DNA of 64,000 nucleotides, from the NCBI GenBank assembly GCA_916613615.1, contig OU744725.1:13852253-13916252 (forward strand), read 5' to 3'. The stretch comes from Steromphala cineraria (lineage: Eukaryota; Mollusca; Gastropoda; Trochida; Trochidae). This document shows positions 24,583-37,200 of this stretch, piece by piece. The stretch's first letter is position 1, and each line of letters starts with the position of its first letter. Below the pieces are notes generated by a model that worked only from the letters and a program-made list of their open reading frames with translations, was not told the DNA's origin and made no database searches. Made by a program: the position numbers and the translations under genes.

Positions 24583-25110
24583 TTAAAGGGTCAGTGGCAC
24601 GTTTTCAGGGGAGTTTAAGGTGATGTCCGGAAAATGAAAATTAATGGTTCCTAAAGACAATGTATTTAAACTAAATGGAGCAGTAATATTTCAAATATAT
24701 ATAATCTCAAGTTTAGCCATGCGGTTCCTTTTTCTTACACAAAATGAATTAAAGATGTTCACACAAAAGGGCCGCAAATGGATTTTATGTGAATCTTCAT
24801 ACTTTGACCTCTGACTACACTAGCGGATCCAGGGGGGGGGGGGGGGGGCAGGGGGTCCTGACCCCCCCCCCCCCCCCCCCCCCCCTTTCAACACCCGCCC
24901 CCTTTCAAAACCATGTATAACGGGTCGTGCCCCCCCCTGAGTGGAGAAAAATTATTTTGGGACCCCCCCTTTCAAAAATCCTGGATCCGCCCTTGGACTA
25001 TGGATGATTGGCTTGTGAAATGAGATGTTTGACACTATCAAAATAACACATTTAGCATAACATACAATTAACAGTGAAAATTTAATAATATAAAATTATC
25101 TTATTTATTA
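24583..25110. mobile_element. MITE, AAAGGGGCAGTAGCACGTTT family, copy 2 (decayed, with nested insertion)
   Basis: TTAAAGGGTCAGTGGCACG at 24583 and the interior (AATTAATGGTTCC, ACTAAATGGAGCAGTAAT, GCGGTTCCTTTTTCTTACAC) match the copies at 11870 and 50546. The right terminus is lost after AAAATTATC near 25098. Confidence 0.8.
24817..24999. mobile_element. Nested GCGGATCCAGG element with G/C homopolymers
   Basis: CACTAGCGGATCCAGG at 24817 and CCTGGATCCGCCCTTG at ~24984-24999 form inverted ends, flanked by GACTA on both sides, inside MITE copy 2. The body has an 18-base G run and a long C run (24829-24886). The homopolymers may hold assembly error. Confidence 0.7.
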
Positions 25111-25629
25111 TTTAATGGGTGTGCAAAGGAGTTTATTTGCTTATTTCACTAAAAATTATAGATAAAAATACATTATGTATAAATCTTTCTATATATAAAG
25201 CCACCTATCTTGCGGCTTTCATCCGCCATCTTGAAATTTTGGCATTGCGAGGACACAAATGTGCTTTATTATGCTTATTCATTAAAAAAATTAAGAAATA
25301 ACTTAATAGTTGATAGAAAAGGGGCATATTTCCAAATAATTCATAATAAAAGTTCTTTGTTTTGACAATGTTTTGTCGTAGTAATGCATTCTACGCTCGT
25401 AGCTTCGATGATTGACTCCATTTAACGATGTTTTTCGTTTTTTTAGTGAGACACTCTATTCTTTGTCAATTTGTTAAATATTGAACAATAGAAATGTTAA
25501 CCTCATTGACATATTTGAAATTAAGTGTGAAATGATCATGTAAAAATCATATATATTTGTTAACAGGAAAGTCCTTCTGAATTTCGTTTCCACAAAAATA
25601 CCCCGATTGGACTGTCCCTTTAGATATAG

Positions 25630-25774
25630 AGAATCTCACCCAAGTGTCTTCTGATATCAAATATATCAACACAAGTTGATAAAAGTAACAAATATCCGAG
25701 GCTTGCCGAGGATATTTTACTTTTATCAACGAGTGTTGATATATTTGATATCAGAAGCAAGAGGGTGAGATTCT
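25630..25774. repeat. 145-bp near-perfect palindrome
   Basis: AGAATCTCACCC at the left and GGGTGAGATTCT at the right bound long complementary arms (CTTCTGATATCAAATATATC, then TTGATAAAAGTA). The centre is CCGAGGCTTGCCGAGG. No coding frame is present; it is probably a foldback MITE. Confidence 0.88.
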
Positions 25775-26495
25775 ATTTATCATCAAAAATCCTTTTTCAT
25801 CACATTAGCATGAAAAATGAACATCTTTGAACACTGCATAGCCCTAAAACTCCTAAACCAGTGATGTCATAGCATTGTGACGTCATCATGTTAATGACGT
25901 CATAGCATTGTGACGTCATTACTGATGATGTAAAACGTTTGTGATGTCATGTATTTTCTGATTACAGGGCATTGTTCAAAATCTACTGATATCAAGCGAT
26001 ATCTCCTGTGAAACACAGTTTTGGATGATAAATCCATATGTCTAATATCAAGTTTGGCAGGTGAACAAGAGGCAATGTTTTAGGCGCCCTGGGCGCTTAT
26101 AAGGTCGAATACGGTAACACAATAACGATGATATTCATTACAAATTCTCTCGTATTGATAAAATAGATCCAAAATGGCAATTATCTTACCTCATGGAAGA
26201 ATCTCGATCTCTGATTGGTCCACGTGACCCTGGATAAATTCTGATATCACCGTCTTGAGCGGGAAGATCAATTATTTATACCCCAGCACAAAAAAAGCAT
26301 GAAGTAAGCGTGCAGATTGAGCGTCTTGAAATGTACAATGTATGTTATCTCGAACACATGACGCAGCTGGTTACTTTTGATCAACCGATATGTAGCTTTG
26401 AAATGCAAACTATTGCCAAAGGGTTTATTCAGTTAACGCTTTTCTTTATCTTCATATTATATGCATTTTGTTTAAACATTCGGTAAGATAAATTC

Positions 26496-26608
26496 GTTAT
26501 ACCATTCAGAGGCGGGGTGCATGGGGAGATATCAGCCTTCGGCTCGTCGCATAACACCAAGCTAGAGGCTGATATCTCCCCATGCACCCCGCCTCGGAAT
26601 GGTATAAC
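26496..26608. repeat. 113-bp palindrome with 43-bp arms
   Basis: GTTATACCATTC...GGCGGGGTGCATGGGGAGA is repeated inverted with a single mismatch over 43 bp, around a ~27-bp loop (TCGGCTCGTCGCATAACACC). A stable hairpin is predicted. Confidence 0.92.
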
Positions 26609-26687
26609 TTATATTATTAGTCTTAGATACACAAAAAATAGTATGAATATAATTGGTATCTAACATTTTTTAAAGCCCCTTCGTCAT

Positions 26688-27308
26688 CATTCTCTCCCCA
26701 CAGAGGCAACTCAGTCACACCTGAATTAGCCTCCGTTCTATTACGGCTAATATACGGGACAGAAAGGTAGAAATCTGATTGGAGGCAATCGTAGTTAGTT
26801 GTGCAATCATCGACGCCGTTTCAAAAGTGGTCATTGGCAAAACCTCGTCAATCTCCATGTGGTTCGTCAAAGCTTTCGTTGAAATTTGACATCCAGGGGA
26901 GGTAATTCTTCCAATTACAAACCAGCGCTTTTTGCCTTCTTATTAGTTATTTTTTGTTGATAAGTACAATAAAATCTAGCATAAAACAAATAATAATTTA
27001 CACAATTATAAAACAGTTTCTATCTAATGATAAACCCTATCCATATCTGATTTTCAAATAGTTTCCCTCTCACACTGTTATTGAAAAATACAGGTAAAGA
27101 CATAATATTTTCCATGTCGCTAAACGACCGTTAAGAACTCCCCGAGTCATGGATATCCAAAAGGTGTTTTCATTGGCTGCAAATAAGGGAGATATTTTAA
27201 GTTACAACTTTTTCCCGCTAGGGTAATCTACCGGAACCCCAGGATCTAGGCGTAGTAGAACAGAGGCTAATTCAGGTATGACTGAGGTGCCTCTGTGGGG
27301 AGAGAATG
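26688..27308. mobile_element. 621-bp TIR element with 9-bp target duplication
   Basis: CATTCTCTCCCCACAGAGGC at the left and its reverse complement at the right continue as ~52-bp TIRs with a few mismatches. CTTCGTCAT is duplicated exactly at 26679-26687 and 27309-27317. There is no transposase frame. The 9-bp duplication suggests Mutator-like mobilisation. A fragment of the same family lies at ~35570-35720. Confidence 0.92.
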
Positions 27309-27317
27309 CTTCGTCAT

Positions 27318-28202
27318 ATTTGCATGCGGTTCGTGATGAAATTTAGCTTAATTGATAAAAGAAATACACCAGTCGGTAGACAAATATTCCTTCGAACGTT
27401 AGATATCATATTTACATAAGTATTTTATTATATAAGTACAATACCCTCTGCAAAAGTGCCGTAGCTTTAAAAGAACCGCTTTCGATGACGTAATCAGTAT
27501 GCGTTTAGGATTTATAGTTACCGCAATTGCGTCCGATTGGTAGGCCTATCATCTGGGGCGGCAACGGGTTTTAATTCGGAGAAAATCTAGTCGTGAGCGA
27601 CAAGGACGACTTTCAAAGAAACGAAATTGTGAGACGGCAACACCTGATTCGCCTTCATGCCGACATGCCGGGGCTGCTGTTTCGGTCATTTTGTAAATTG
27701 CCTCCTTTTTAATGAATTTCGGTTCGATTTTTCCAGGTTGGTCGCAAAAAAATACAATACAGTAAAAAACTATGAAATATATTGAACTTTACTTCACTTT
27801 GAATTAGGGCTTAAACATTTTACTGTTCAGCGAGGGAAAATCCTCCTACGAAAAGACCAAAATTCACTCCTACGAACGGGATCCTCCTACGAAAAGACCT
27901 ATGTAGATTTACAGTACCCTTCAGCAAATAGTTTTCACTACCAAAATAGATTTCTTTGTATTTTTTTGTAATAATAAGTAGGTGAAACATTTGTGTACAT
28001 GTAAACATGTTGTTGTTCTTTACATGTGATGATATATCTAGTACTTTATATAATAACTAAATTAATGTACTTGGGTGGGCTTTTGCCGAGTATTTGTTAG
28101 CGGTAGGCAACTGTATTATTTATTATTTCCCTTGACAAATTCTCTTTCCGGTTTGCCCCTGTGTTAGCACGTGTAGCCCCCAGATTCGGTCTTTTAGCCA
28201 AC
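27318..28202 (+). promoter_or_regulatory. RPL13A upstream region and probable 5'TOP leader
   Basis: No gene lies here. TTCGGTCTTTTAGCCAACATG precedes the start codon; CTTTT at 28191-28195 is a plausible terminal oligopyrimidine start, as in ribosomal-protein genes. TCCTCCTACGAAAAGACC is repeated at 27841 and 27890. The transcription start is inferred. Confidence 0.45.
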
Positions 28203-31200
28203 ATGGGTCTTCAGAGCAAGGTATAGACTCCATCCCGTCCAGTTGAAACACTGATTTTGGGCTGTTTACACACATTTCGATCTGTCAGTTGTGATTATGC
28301 ATAGTGAATACTGTGTCTTATAATGAATGGGACTTCGAATTTCTCATAGAAAACCCGTTTTAATGATAATAAACATGTTCTCGAACACACGTGTACTGAA
28401 CTATCTTTGGATAGGCTTAGTCCAGGCACCTAGTGTGCATGGCACATTGGTTGATATTTGAACAGTAAATATAATTTTAAACAACTTTTTAAGTAAATAG
28501 AAATAACAATTTTAATATAATAGGTCTAATTGTATTATACAACGGCACAACTTAGTTTCAGACTGCTGAAGAAATTTCTTTTATCTGTCACCTAATTTCG
28601 TGCTATGCGATTGTTACTTTCTTTCAATTGACTAGTAAAACTCTTTCACAAAGGCAATTGTTCATCGTTGATCTGTTTTCTTAATTAACATTAACAATGA
28701 AATAATTTGTAAACTTTTTTAAAACTCTACCAAAGAGATTGATTTTTCTTACAAACTTTCATCATAACAAGAAATGTAATGCACAGTTGTTTTATGACAC
28801 TTTAATTTGGAATTGCAGGCCATTATAATTGATGCCCGAGGGCATCTGCTAGGGCGCCTGGCGTCAGTTGTAGCAAAGGCTCTTTTGCAAGGTAATACAG
28901 TTTGTTTGCTTTCAATAAAAACTCTTATATATATTTTGGAATAAAAAAATAAACAGTCAACTCATTCCAATGATGACACATTTTACCTACATTGTCTGAA
29001 AATTGATGACAAAATGGCCTGAAGGAATGAAGTTCTTGATATAAATGTAACATTCTCTTCAAAATAAATATTGAAGTAAACAATACCATGAACAAATTTT
29101 CATGTTTTATTTATTGAATTTTGAATGTTTCAGGTCAGCGCATTGTTATCGTCAGATGCGAAGGAGTCCTCATCTCTGGCAACTTCTACAGGAACAAATG
29201 TATGTGTGCTCTATTTTAATTAGGATAGAATTAAATAATTTGTTAGTATGTAAAGTTGATATGATTTTGCACAAGGTGCATTTAGAGTTGTTTCAATATA
29301 GTCATGTCCCGATTGAATACATATGGATCATGATATTATAGAACAATACCATCAATGTCACGATACCCTATTTTCAGGGTATATGATAGAAGAAAAAACT
29401 AATAACTTTGAAAATCAACTTATTCTAACTAAGTTTAATAAGCCATTTTAATATCAACAATATGTATCATGAAACAAACGTTGTACCATGATAACTATAT
29501 CGTCAGATTTAGTATCGCGTTTCTCAATGTAAAGATTTATTGTCACAACTGTAGTAGGGTTTATTATTGAATTAAGTGAATTAAAATTTGACAGGATGAA
29601 ATATGGACTTGGCAGTTGCCACCACCTGATGTACTTAAATAGTGTAAACTCCAAACATCCTGAATGGTCCTTAAAATGAAAATCTCTTCTCTTTATTGAC
29701 ATTGATTCATGACGATTTTTTTTTGGGGGAAAATTACTTTACAATCGGATTAGATAATTAAACTAAATTAATTCTCAATTCTTTGTTTGCAGTGAAGTAC
29801 CTTGACTTCTTGAAGAAGAGATGTAATGTGAACCCAGCTCGTGGGCCGTTCCACTTCCGGGCTCCCAGAATGATCTTCTGGAGAACTGTCAGAGGTAATA
29901 ATTAGAGTTCTTAACTTGAAAACATTTCCAATGATGTCTTTACCTACATTGTCTGAAGTTTGATGACAGATATGGCCTGAGGAAATGTTACATAAAAATA
30001 TTTGATCTATTTTAAAGAAGCAGAGATTTACAAATGCCTAAGATGTACGAGTAGCTATTCATGCCTAAAAGGACTTATGGTCACAATGGAGTTATGGCCG
30101 GACTCCTACGTACGCCTCTCCTTTTCTTAACTTTGTTCATTTGCATTTTCACTAGAACCACTGAACAAATTAAAAACTTTGTGAATTATTCTTGACCAGA
30201 TTATAATTGATAGAGTTTGTGACCCTCTGACGCCTATACGGGGCAACAGGAGCCATTCCCTTAAGAGATCCTCTCTAGAGACAAAAGGTCTAGAAAGTTT
30301 AAACATTGTGATGGGGGATTATGATTTATAGATTTGGTAACCCAGTGACCCATAGTGACGGACTGAGGAGCCACACCCTAAAAACTTCTTTAAAAGCAAA
30401 AGGCCTGCAAAGCTTGAATGCATAGACTCGTTTCAGATTCAGATGTTTTAGATGTTGTCACCCTATGAACCCTAATACAGACCTTTGGGGCCAGTCCCTA
30501 AAACCTATGGAGTTTGTGATCATGTGACCATTTGTATGATAAGTTCCTTAACCTACAGATCCAATGGCTCTATTTTACTTAAAACTAATCTCAATTTCAG
30601 ATTTTAAGACTAATTTCACTTTAACTGTAAACATGACTTCTACAAGGGAGAAATGAAACCAAGTAATGTCTGAATGTATTAAATAAGATTTGCCACTAGA
30701 TTTAATCAAGATTTAACCCTTATCGTGCCCCAGGACTGTAAGGGTTAAGTGTATCTTGAAGTTGCAGCTCTTGTTTGATACAAGTAGCATACATTTGGAC
30801 ATTTCGACAAGAAGTCGTACAGTTTATCATCCTAAAATAATTTTGGAATTGAACAGGTCAATATTATTTAAGAAAGCTAATAATGCAATTTAGCTACCGT
30901 AATTTGCTGTTTTTCTTTTTTATAAAATGAACAGTTTCTATATGATGATTTTCCTTACCTACATTGATTTCATATGAAAAAATGTTCTTCTCTGATAGAA
31001 ACTGTTCATTCCATTACTTCTAGTAGTAAATGGCAAGTCTTTGAATGTCGCATTATGTGTAACATACAGTGATCAATCTATAGATATGACAGTCTTGAGT
31101 CAAAGGACTCGCTACCAAAAAGTCTCTAGTCCAAGCTGATTTAAGTGAGTCCTGTGATAAGTAAGCACATAGTATCACCAAAAATAATAAGCATCCAAGG

Positions 31201-34200
31201 ACTCGCAGCTTAAATTTCTATGAGTCCTTTCTTAATTTTATGAGTATTTGAAGCAGGACTCGCAGGTAAATTTATCCCTGCATACATGTTCTTTCATATT
31301 TCTTAAGAGAATGTTGCTAATCTACAAAGTTCCTGATAAATAAGAACCATTTAATTGCCTTAATCTTGTAAATTTATTAAAAACAAGGCCTAATCATCAT
31401 TTTAAAAATACTTGTTGAAACATGCTTTCCAACAATTAGTTTAAACGTTTTGAATATTACTTTGGTTAACAGCATGCTTTACAAATTGGATGCATAAAAC
31501 AGTATTTTTGTCAATTTTTCCAACAATAATATTGTAATAAAGTTCTTAGGTCTGAAATGTCTCCTTCATTTTCAATTAAAGTAGTGTAAGTGACCTCAAA
31601 TCATTTGTAACTTGCTTTTAGAATGCAAAATAATTTTTGCACATCCATGATATATCTATTGTCAAAAACATTTCAATTTCTGCATATGCAGCATGGCTTG
31701 TATAAGTGTATCGATATTGCCAAACCCTACAACGTAACAAGTAGCAGAGCAAGTCGATGATGATGAAACCTCACCACATCATTTGAAGCTGATGAAACGA
31801 CTTTCACATGCACTACCATCTGAGACTTGCTATTTTAATTTAATGCATTTCCTTTTCTTAAGATAAAAACATTTTTTAAGACTTGGGGGTGTGTATTTTC
31901 ATGTTTCAAATTGTTAACTTAGCATTAGATTTTGTTACGTTTGATATAAATATAATGGGCTGTTTAATCAATTTAGTTAAATTTGATTACTGGTAAATGA
32001 AAATCATTATCTAGATATGCTTATCAGGACTCGCTCCAATATTCCTAAATGATTATGATTCTGAAATTCAGCTGATTAGCCATATGATATTTTCTCCTTA
32101 TTTCTGTCGGCCCTTTCAACAGACTAGTAACCATGTCGGGTCGAAAAGGTTTAAGCAGCATATGTTGGAGATAATGTATTTAATGAAGGGAAAGGTTGCC
32201 TGCCAGTGATGTTTTATCATCCCATAGCGATTTGAAGCTGATGAAATCAATTTCACATGCACTACCATCTGAGGCGGGCTTCAATCCATTGATACAAAAC
32301 TGAGTAGGAATGTTATTGCCAACTAATTAAATTGTAATATCATAATCCATTCTCTTCCTCTCCCATTAGTTCTGATAATTTCCCCTCAGCTGGTCTGTAG
32401 TAATTCTATGTAGAACTGTATAATACTTAATTTGTTTGTTATACATAAGGTTTTTGTAAAATATTTAAAAAATGAAAGTTGAAGTGAAAAACTTGATGTA
32501 AAATACAACGCTCCATTACTGAAAAATAATAGAGCGAGAGAACAATAGGATGACATCACAAGTGTAATTTAATACTAAAGAAAGCTAATAATACAATTTA
32601 GCTATTTTGATGTTTTTTCTTTTTTATAAAATGAACATTTTCTATATGATGATTTTCCTTACCTACATTGATTTCATATGAAAAAATTTTCTTCTCTGAT
32701 AGAAACTGTTCATTCCATTATTCCTAGTAGTAAATGGTTAGTCTTTGAATGTCGCATTATGTGTAACATACACAGTGATCAATCTATAGATATGACCCTC
32801 TGAGTCAAAGGACTCGCTACCAAAAAGTCCCTAGTCCAAGCTGATTTAAGTGAGTCCTGTGATAAGTAAGCACATAGTATCACAAAAAAAATAAGCATCC
32901 AAGGACTCGCAGCTTAAATTTCTATGAGTCCTTTCTTAATTTTATGAGTATTTGAAGCAGGACTCGCAGGTAAATTTATCCCTGCATACATAATCTTTCA
33001 TATTTCTTAAGAGAATGTTGCTAATCTACAAAGTTCCTGATAGATAAGAACCATTTAATGGCCTTAATCTTGTAAATTTATTAAAAACAATGCCTAATCA
33101 TCATTTTAAAAATACTTGTGGATGAAACATGCTTTCCAACAATTAGTTTAAACCTTTTGAATATTACTTTGGTTAACAGCATGCTTTACAATTGGATGCA
33201 TAAAACAGTATTTTTGTCAATTTTTCCAACAATAGTATTGTAATAAAGTTAGGTCTGAAATGTCTCCTTCATTTTCAATTAAAGTAGTGTAAGTGACCTC
33301 AAATCATTTGTAACTTGCTTTTAGAATGCAAAATCTTTGAACATCCATGATATATCTATTGTCAAAAACTTTTCAATTTCTGCATATGCAGCATGGCTTG
33401 TATAAGTGTATCGATATTGCCAAACTCTACAACGTAACAAGTAGCAGAGCAAGTCGATGATGATGAAACCTCACCACATCATTTGAAGCTGATGAAACGA
33501 CTTTCACATGCACTACCATCTGAGACTTGCTCTGTTAATTTTATGCATTTCCTTTTCTTTTAAGATAAAAACATTTTTTAAGATTTGGGGGTGTGTATTT
33601 TCATGTTTTCAAATTGTTAACTTAGCATTAGATTTTGTTACGTTTGATATAAATATAATGGGCTGTTTAATCAATTTAGTTAAATTTGATTACTGGTAAA
33701 TGAAAATCATTATCTAGATATGCTTATCAGGACTCGCTCCAATATTCCTAAATGGTTGATTCGGAAATCCAGCTGATGAGCCATATTTTCTCCATATTTC
33801 TGTCGGCCCTTTTTCAGTAAACATGTCAGGTCGAAAGGTTTAAGCAGCATATGTTGGAGATAATGTATTTAATGAAGGGAAAGGTTGCCTGCCAGTGATG
33901 TTTTATCATCCCATAGCGATTTGAAGCTGATGAAATCAATTTCACATGCACTACCATCTGAGGCAGGCTACAATCCATTGATACAAAACTGAGTAGGAAT
34001 GTTATTGCCAACTAAGGATGCGCAGTATTATCGATATATCAATATATTGCAATACAAGAACAACCTGATACGAATCTGTATACACTCCTGAAAATATCAA
34101 ATATATCAAATGTTATAAAACAAGCTAAAATTGCAAAAAAACAAGACCAAATAAAAAATGATTGACGGAAAGTTCCTTACAAAGTGTTAAGTTGTGAAAA

Positions 34201-37200
34201 TAGCTCCAATATGTATACATATAATTTTGATTGAAAAAAATAGTTTTTCCCGAAATTGCTCATAGCTGAGCAATGGTAATCGTTCTTAAAGGTCATATAT
34301 AGACAAGATACTATGCACAATCTTGAATTAAAGAAGTACCAATTTGCAAAACATATTGCAATACGTATTGCTGTATCGCAATATATTGCAATACACAAAT
34401 GAGGAAAGATGCCCATCCTTATCGCCAACTACTAATTAAATTGAAATATCATAATCCATTCTCTTCCTCTCTCTTAGTTCTGATAATTTTTAATGATTGA
34501 AGGGTTGCCTGCCAGTGATGTTTTATCATCCCATAGCGATTTGAAGCTGATGAAATCAATTTTACATGCACTACCATCTGAGGCAGGCTCCAATCCATTG
34601 ATACAAAACTGAGTAGGAATGTTATTGCCAACTAATTAAATTGTAATATCAAAATCCATTCTCTTCCTCTCCCATTAGTTCTGATAATTTCCCCCTCACC
34701 TGGTCTGTAGTAATTCTATGTAGAACTGGATATTTGTTTGTTATACATGAGGTTTCTGTAAAATAGTTTACATTTTCGCCAAACCATGTTGTAAAACTGG
34801 TTTCTCAAGACTCTCCATTTAGTCTAAGGCTAGTCTAAGTCTTTAAGTTTTCATCTTGTGAATATTCATCCCAAACTTGCCAGTGATGTTTTATCATCCC
34901 ATAGCGTTTTGAAGCTGATGAAAATAGTCTTCACATGCACTACCATCTGAGGCGAGTTTTAATAAGTTTTCAAAACAAATTCTACACTCAATTTACAAAA
35001 ACTACAGAAAAAGGTGAAATATGCGTGATTGACTTGACCGGATACAGTGGGTAGACAATAGTGTTTATACACGGGGTTTATAAAAGTTTATTTTAACGCC
35101 TTCAAATGTATTTTAGTCGCAAGATTGCATGATGACAAGAAAGCCTTAAAAATCGATCCTCAAATGTCATTGATTTTTTTGTTGCATCACAAACTCAGAT
35201 TAACATTTTTATGAGTACATTCAGTAATCCTATGATTCTGATGTTTCTAAATGTCGCCTGGGTCGATGCCTTATGCTGTTTCAAGTTTTTCATTTTAATG
35301 CCGATTAGAATATACCTGACATCAATCAGAAGTCTTGATTGCTGTCATTTTATGTCTTAACAGTTGATCTTGAAATTCTACATGAACCCTGGTAAATGTC
35401 TTTCATTGTGATTGTTTTACATTTTTGGAAAGCTTATGTTACATCTAAGATCTTACTCGCCAGTGATGTTTTATCATCCCATAGCGATTTGAAGCTGATG
35501 AAATCATTTTTCACATGCACTACCATCTGAGGCGAGATTTTTAAAAAATAAAAAAATAAATTTCACACTGACAACATTCTCTCCCCTAAGGTAGATCAGT
35601 CTGTTCATCGAGCCTCTGTTCTTATAAGGCCAAATCCGTCGCTGATTGCATAACTGATTGCCTCCAATCAGGCATCTCCCATTCTACCAAACAAACTGGG
35701 CAAATAAGAACAGAGGCGTGATGATCGTGATCATTTCATGTCTTGACAAGTGAAACCTGGCAATTTACTATTTGGATGATTCCATTACTCTAGAATATGG
35801 ATGATCCTATTATTAATATTCAAACTAAATCTTGTGTTGCAGGCATGTTGCCCCACAAACAGCCTCGTGGCAAAGCCGCCCTGCGTAGACTGAAGATGTT
35901 CGAGGGAATCCCCGGCCCCTATGACAAGATGAAGAGACAGGTTGTCCCATCAGCTCTCAAGGTTCTCAGACTCAAGCCCACCAGCAGAGTAAGTCATTAT
36001 GGAAATCTTTTGTTCATTCTTTGCTTTGAAACTATTTTACCATTCTCTTTGATTATGACTGAAATATTGCCTTATATATGCTCAACAACTTCCTCGTTCA
36101 ACATAGCATATTTTTAGCCATTTACCAATTCAAATAATCTTTTCTTTCTTTGACAAGTACCAGTAGTTTACATAATTTGACCATTCAAATTGTTTGGATC
36201 AAATTCAACTATCAGTTTCTATTCCAATATAATCTGTTGAACATAGGGATACTTCTTGATGAAAACAAAGCTATTCTGAGCTAGATAACATTCACAAATT
36301 AGTAAAACATTTTCTTTTGAGTCATTTGAATTAGGCAATAGCTTGTCAATGATGTTTTATCATCCCATAGCGATTTGAAGCTGATGAAATCAATTTCACA
36401 TGCACTACCATCTGAGACAAGCTATGAAGAGTCTAACTTTGATAGAACAAAAAAATAAACTTTGCTGACAAATGGCTTGTTTTGTTTCAGTTCTGTAACC
36501 TGAACAGACTGTCACATGAGGTTGGCTGGATGTACAAGGGCGTCATCGAAAAGCTGGAAGTTAAGAGAAAGGAAAAGTCGAATGATTTCTTCAAACGCAG
36601 GAAGGCTACTCTGGTACAGTTTTGCATTTATGATTATACACATGATTTGCCTTTAGATTGTGTAAAAAGCAGTGGAATGATGTAAACTCTGCTTTGTTTA
36701 GGTTCAGAATCGTAATTTGGTCTTGAAATCTTAATAAAGCAATTGTCTTGAAAAAATCTTAGCGAATGTAAATTTCTTTCAATTTTGATAAAATTGTTAG
36801 ATAAGATTAAGATTGTGGAAAAAGCAGTGGAATGATGTTACACTCTGCTTTGGTTAGGTGCAGAATCGTAATTTGGTCTTGAAATCTTAGCAATTGTCTT
36901 GAAAATCAAGCTTGGCGAATGTAAAAAATTTCAATTTTGATAAAATTGTTAGATAACCAAATCCAAAATAGCACGGTGATGTGCATTGCAGAAAACTGAA
37001 AGCAAAATGTTTTGGTTCAACTATTGGTGTTAAATTCCCTTGTCAAATAATGAGAAATGTGTATTCAACTAGGATAAACTAACACTAGAGTGATCGTTAA
37101 AACCATAACTGAAACGTTTGCGAAGTCTTGTAAATACCAATTTATCTTTAAGTTTAGAACTTGTAGCATTGAAACGTCCATGAACTTGTCTTTCCGAGTT

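Larger units (their letters stand above)
30868..34700. repeat. ~1.7-kb tandem duplication plus partial third copy in RPL13A intron 4
   Basis: 30870-32570 and 32578-34014 align over their length at offsets of ~1690-1708 bp, each carrying one SNORD34-like and two SNORD33-like genes. A third partial copy (34432-34700) repeats the last snoRNA and its flank TGAGTAGGAATGTTATTGCC. The high similarity of non-snoRNA flanks shows segmental duplication, not independent retroposition. Confidence 0.92.

Noticed and set aside
24829..24886. G-quadruplex-forming regulatory element
   Set aside because: The long G and C runs sit in a nested MITE and look like a homopolymer or assembly artefact.
36655..36960. 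Additional snoRNA in RPL13A intron 6
   Set aside because: An ATGATGT resembles a C box, but no D box or closing stem is found in either duplicated copy; H/ACA structure is not evident.
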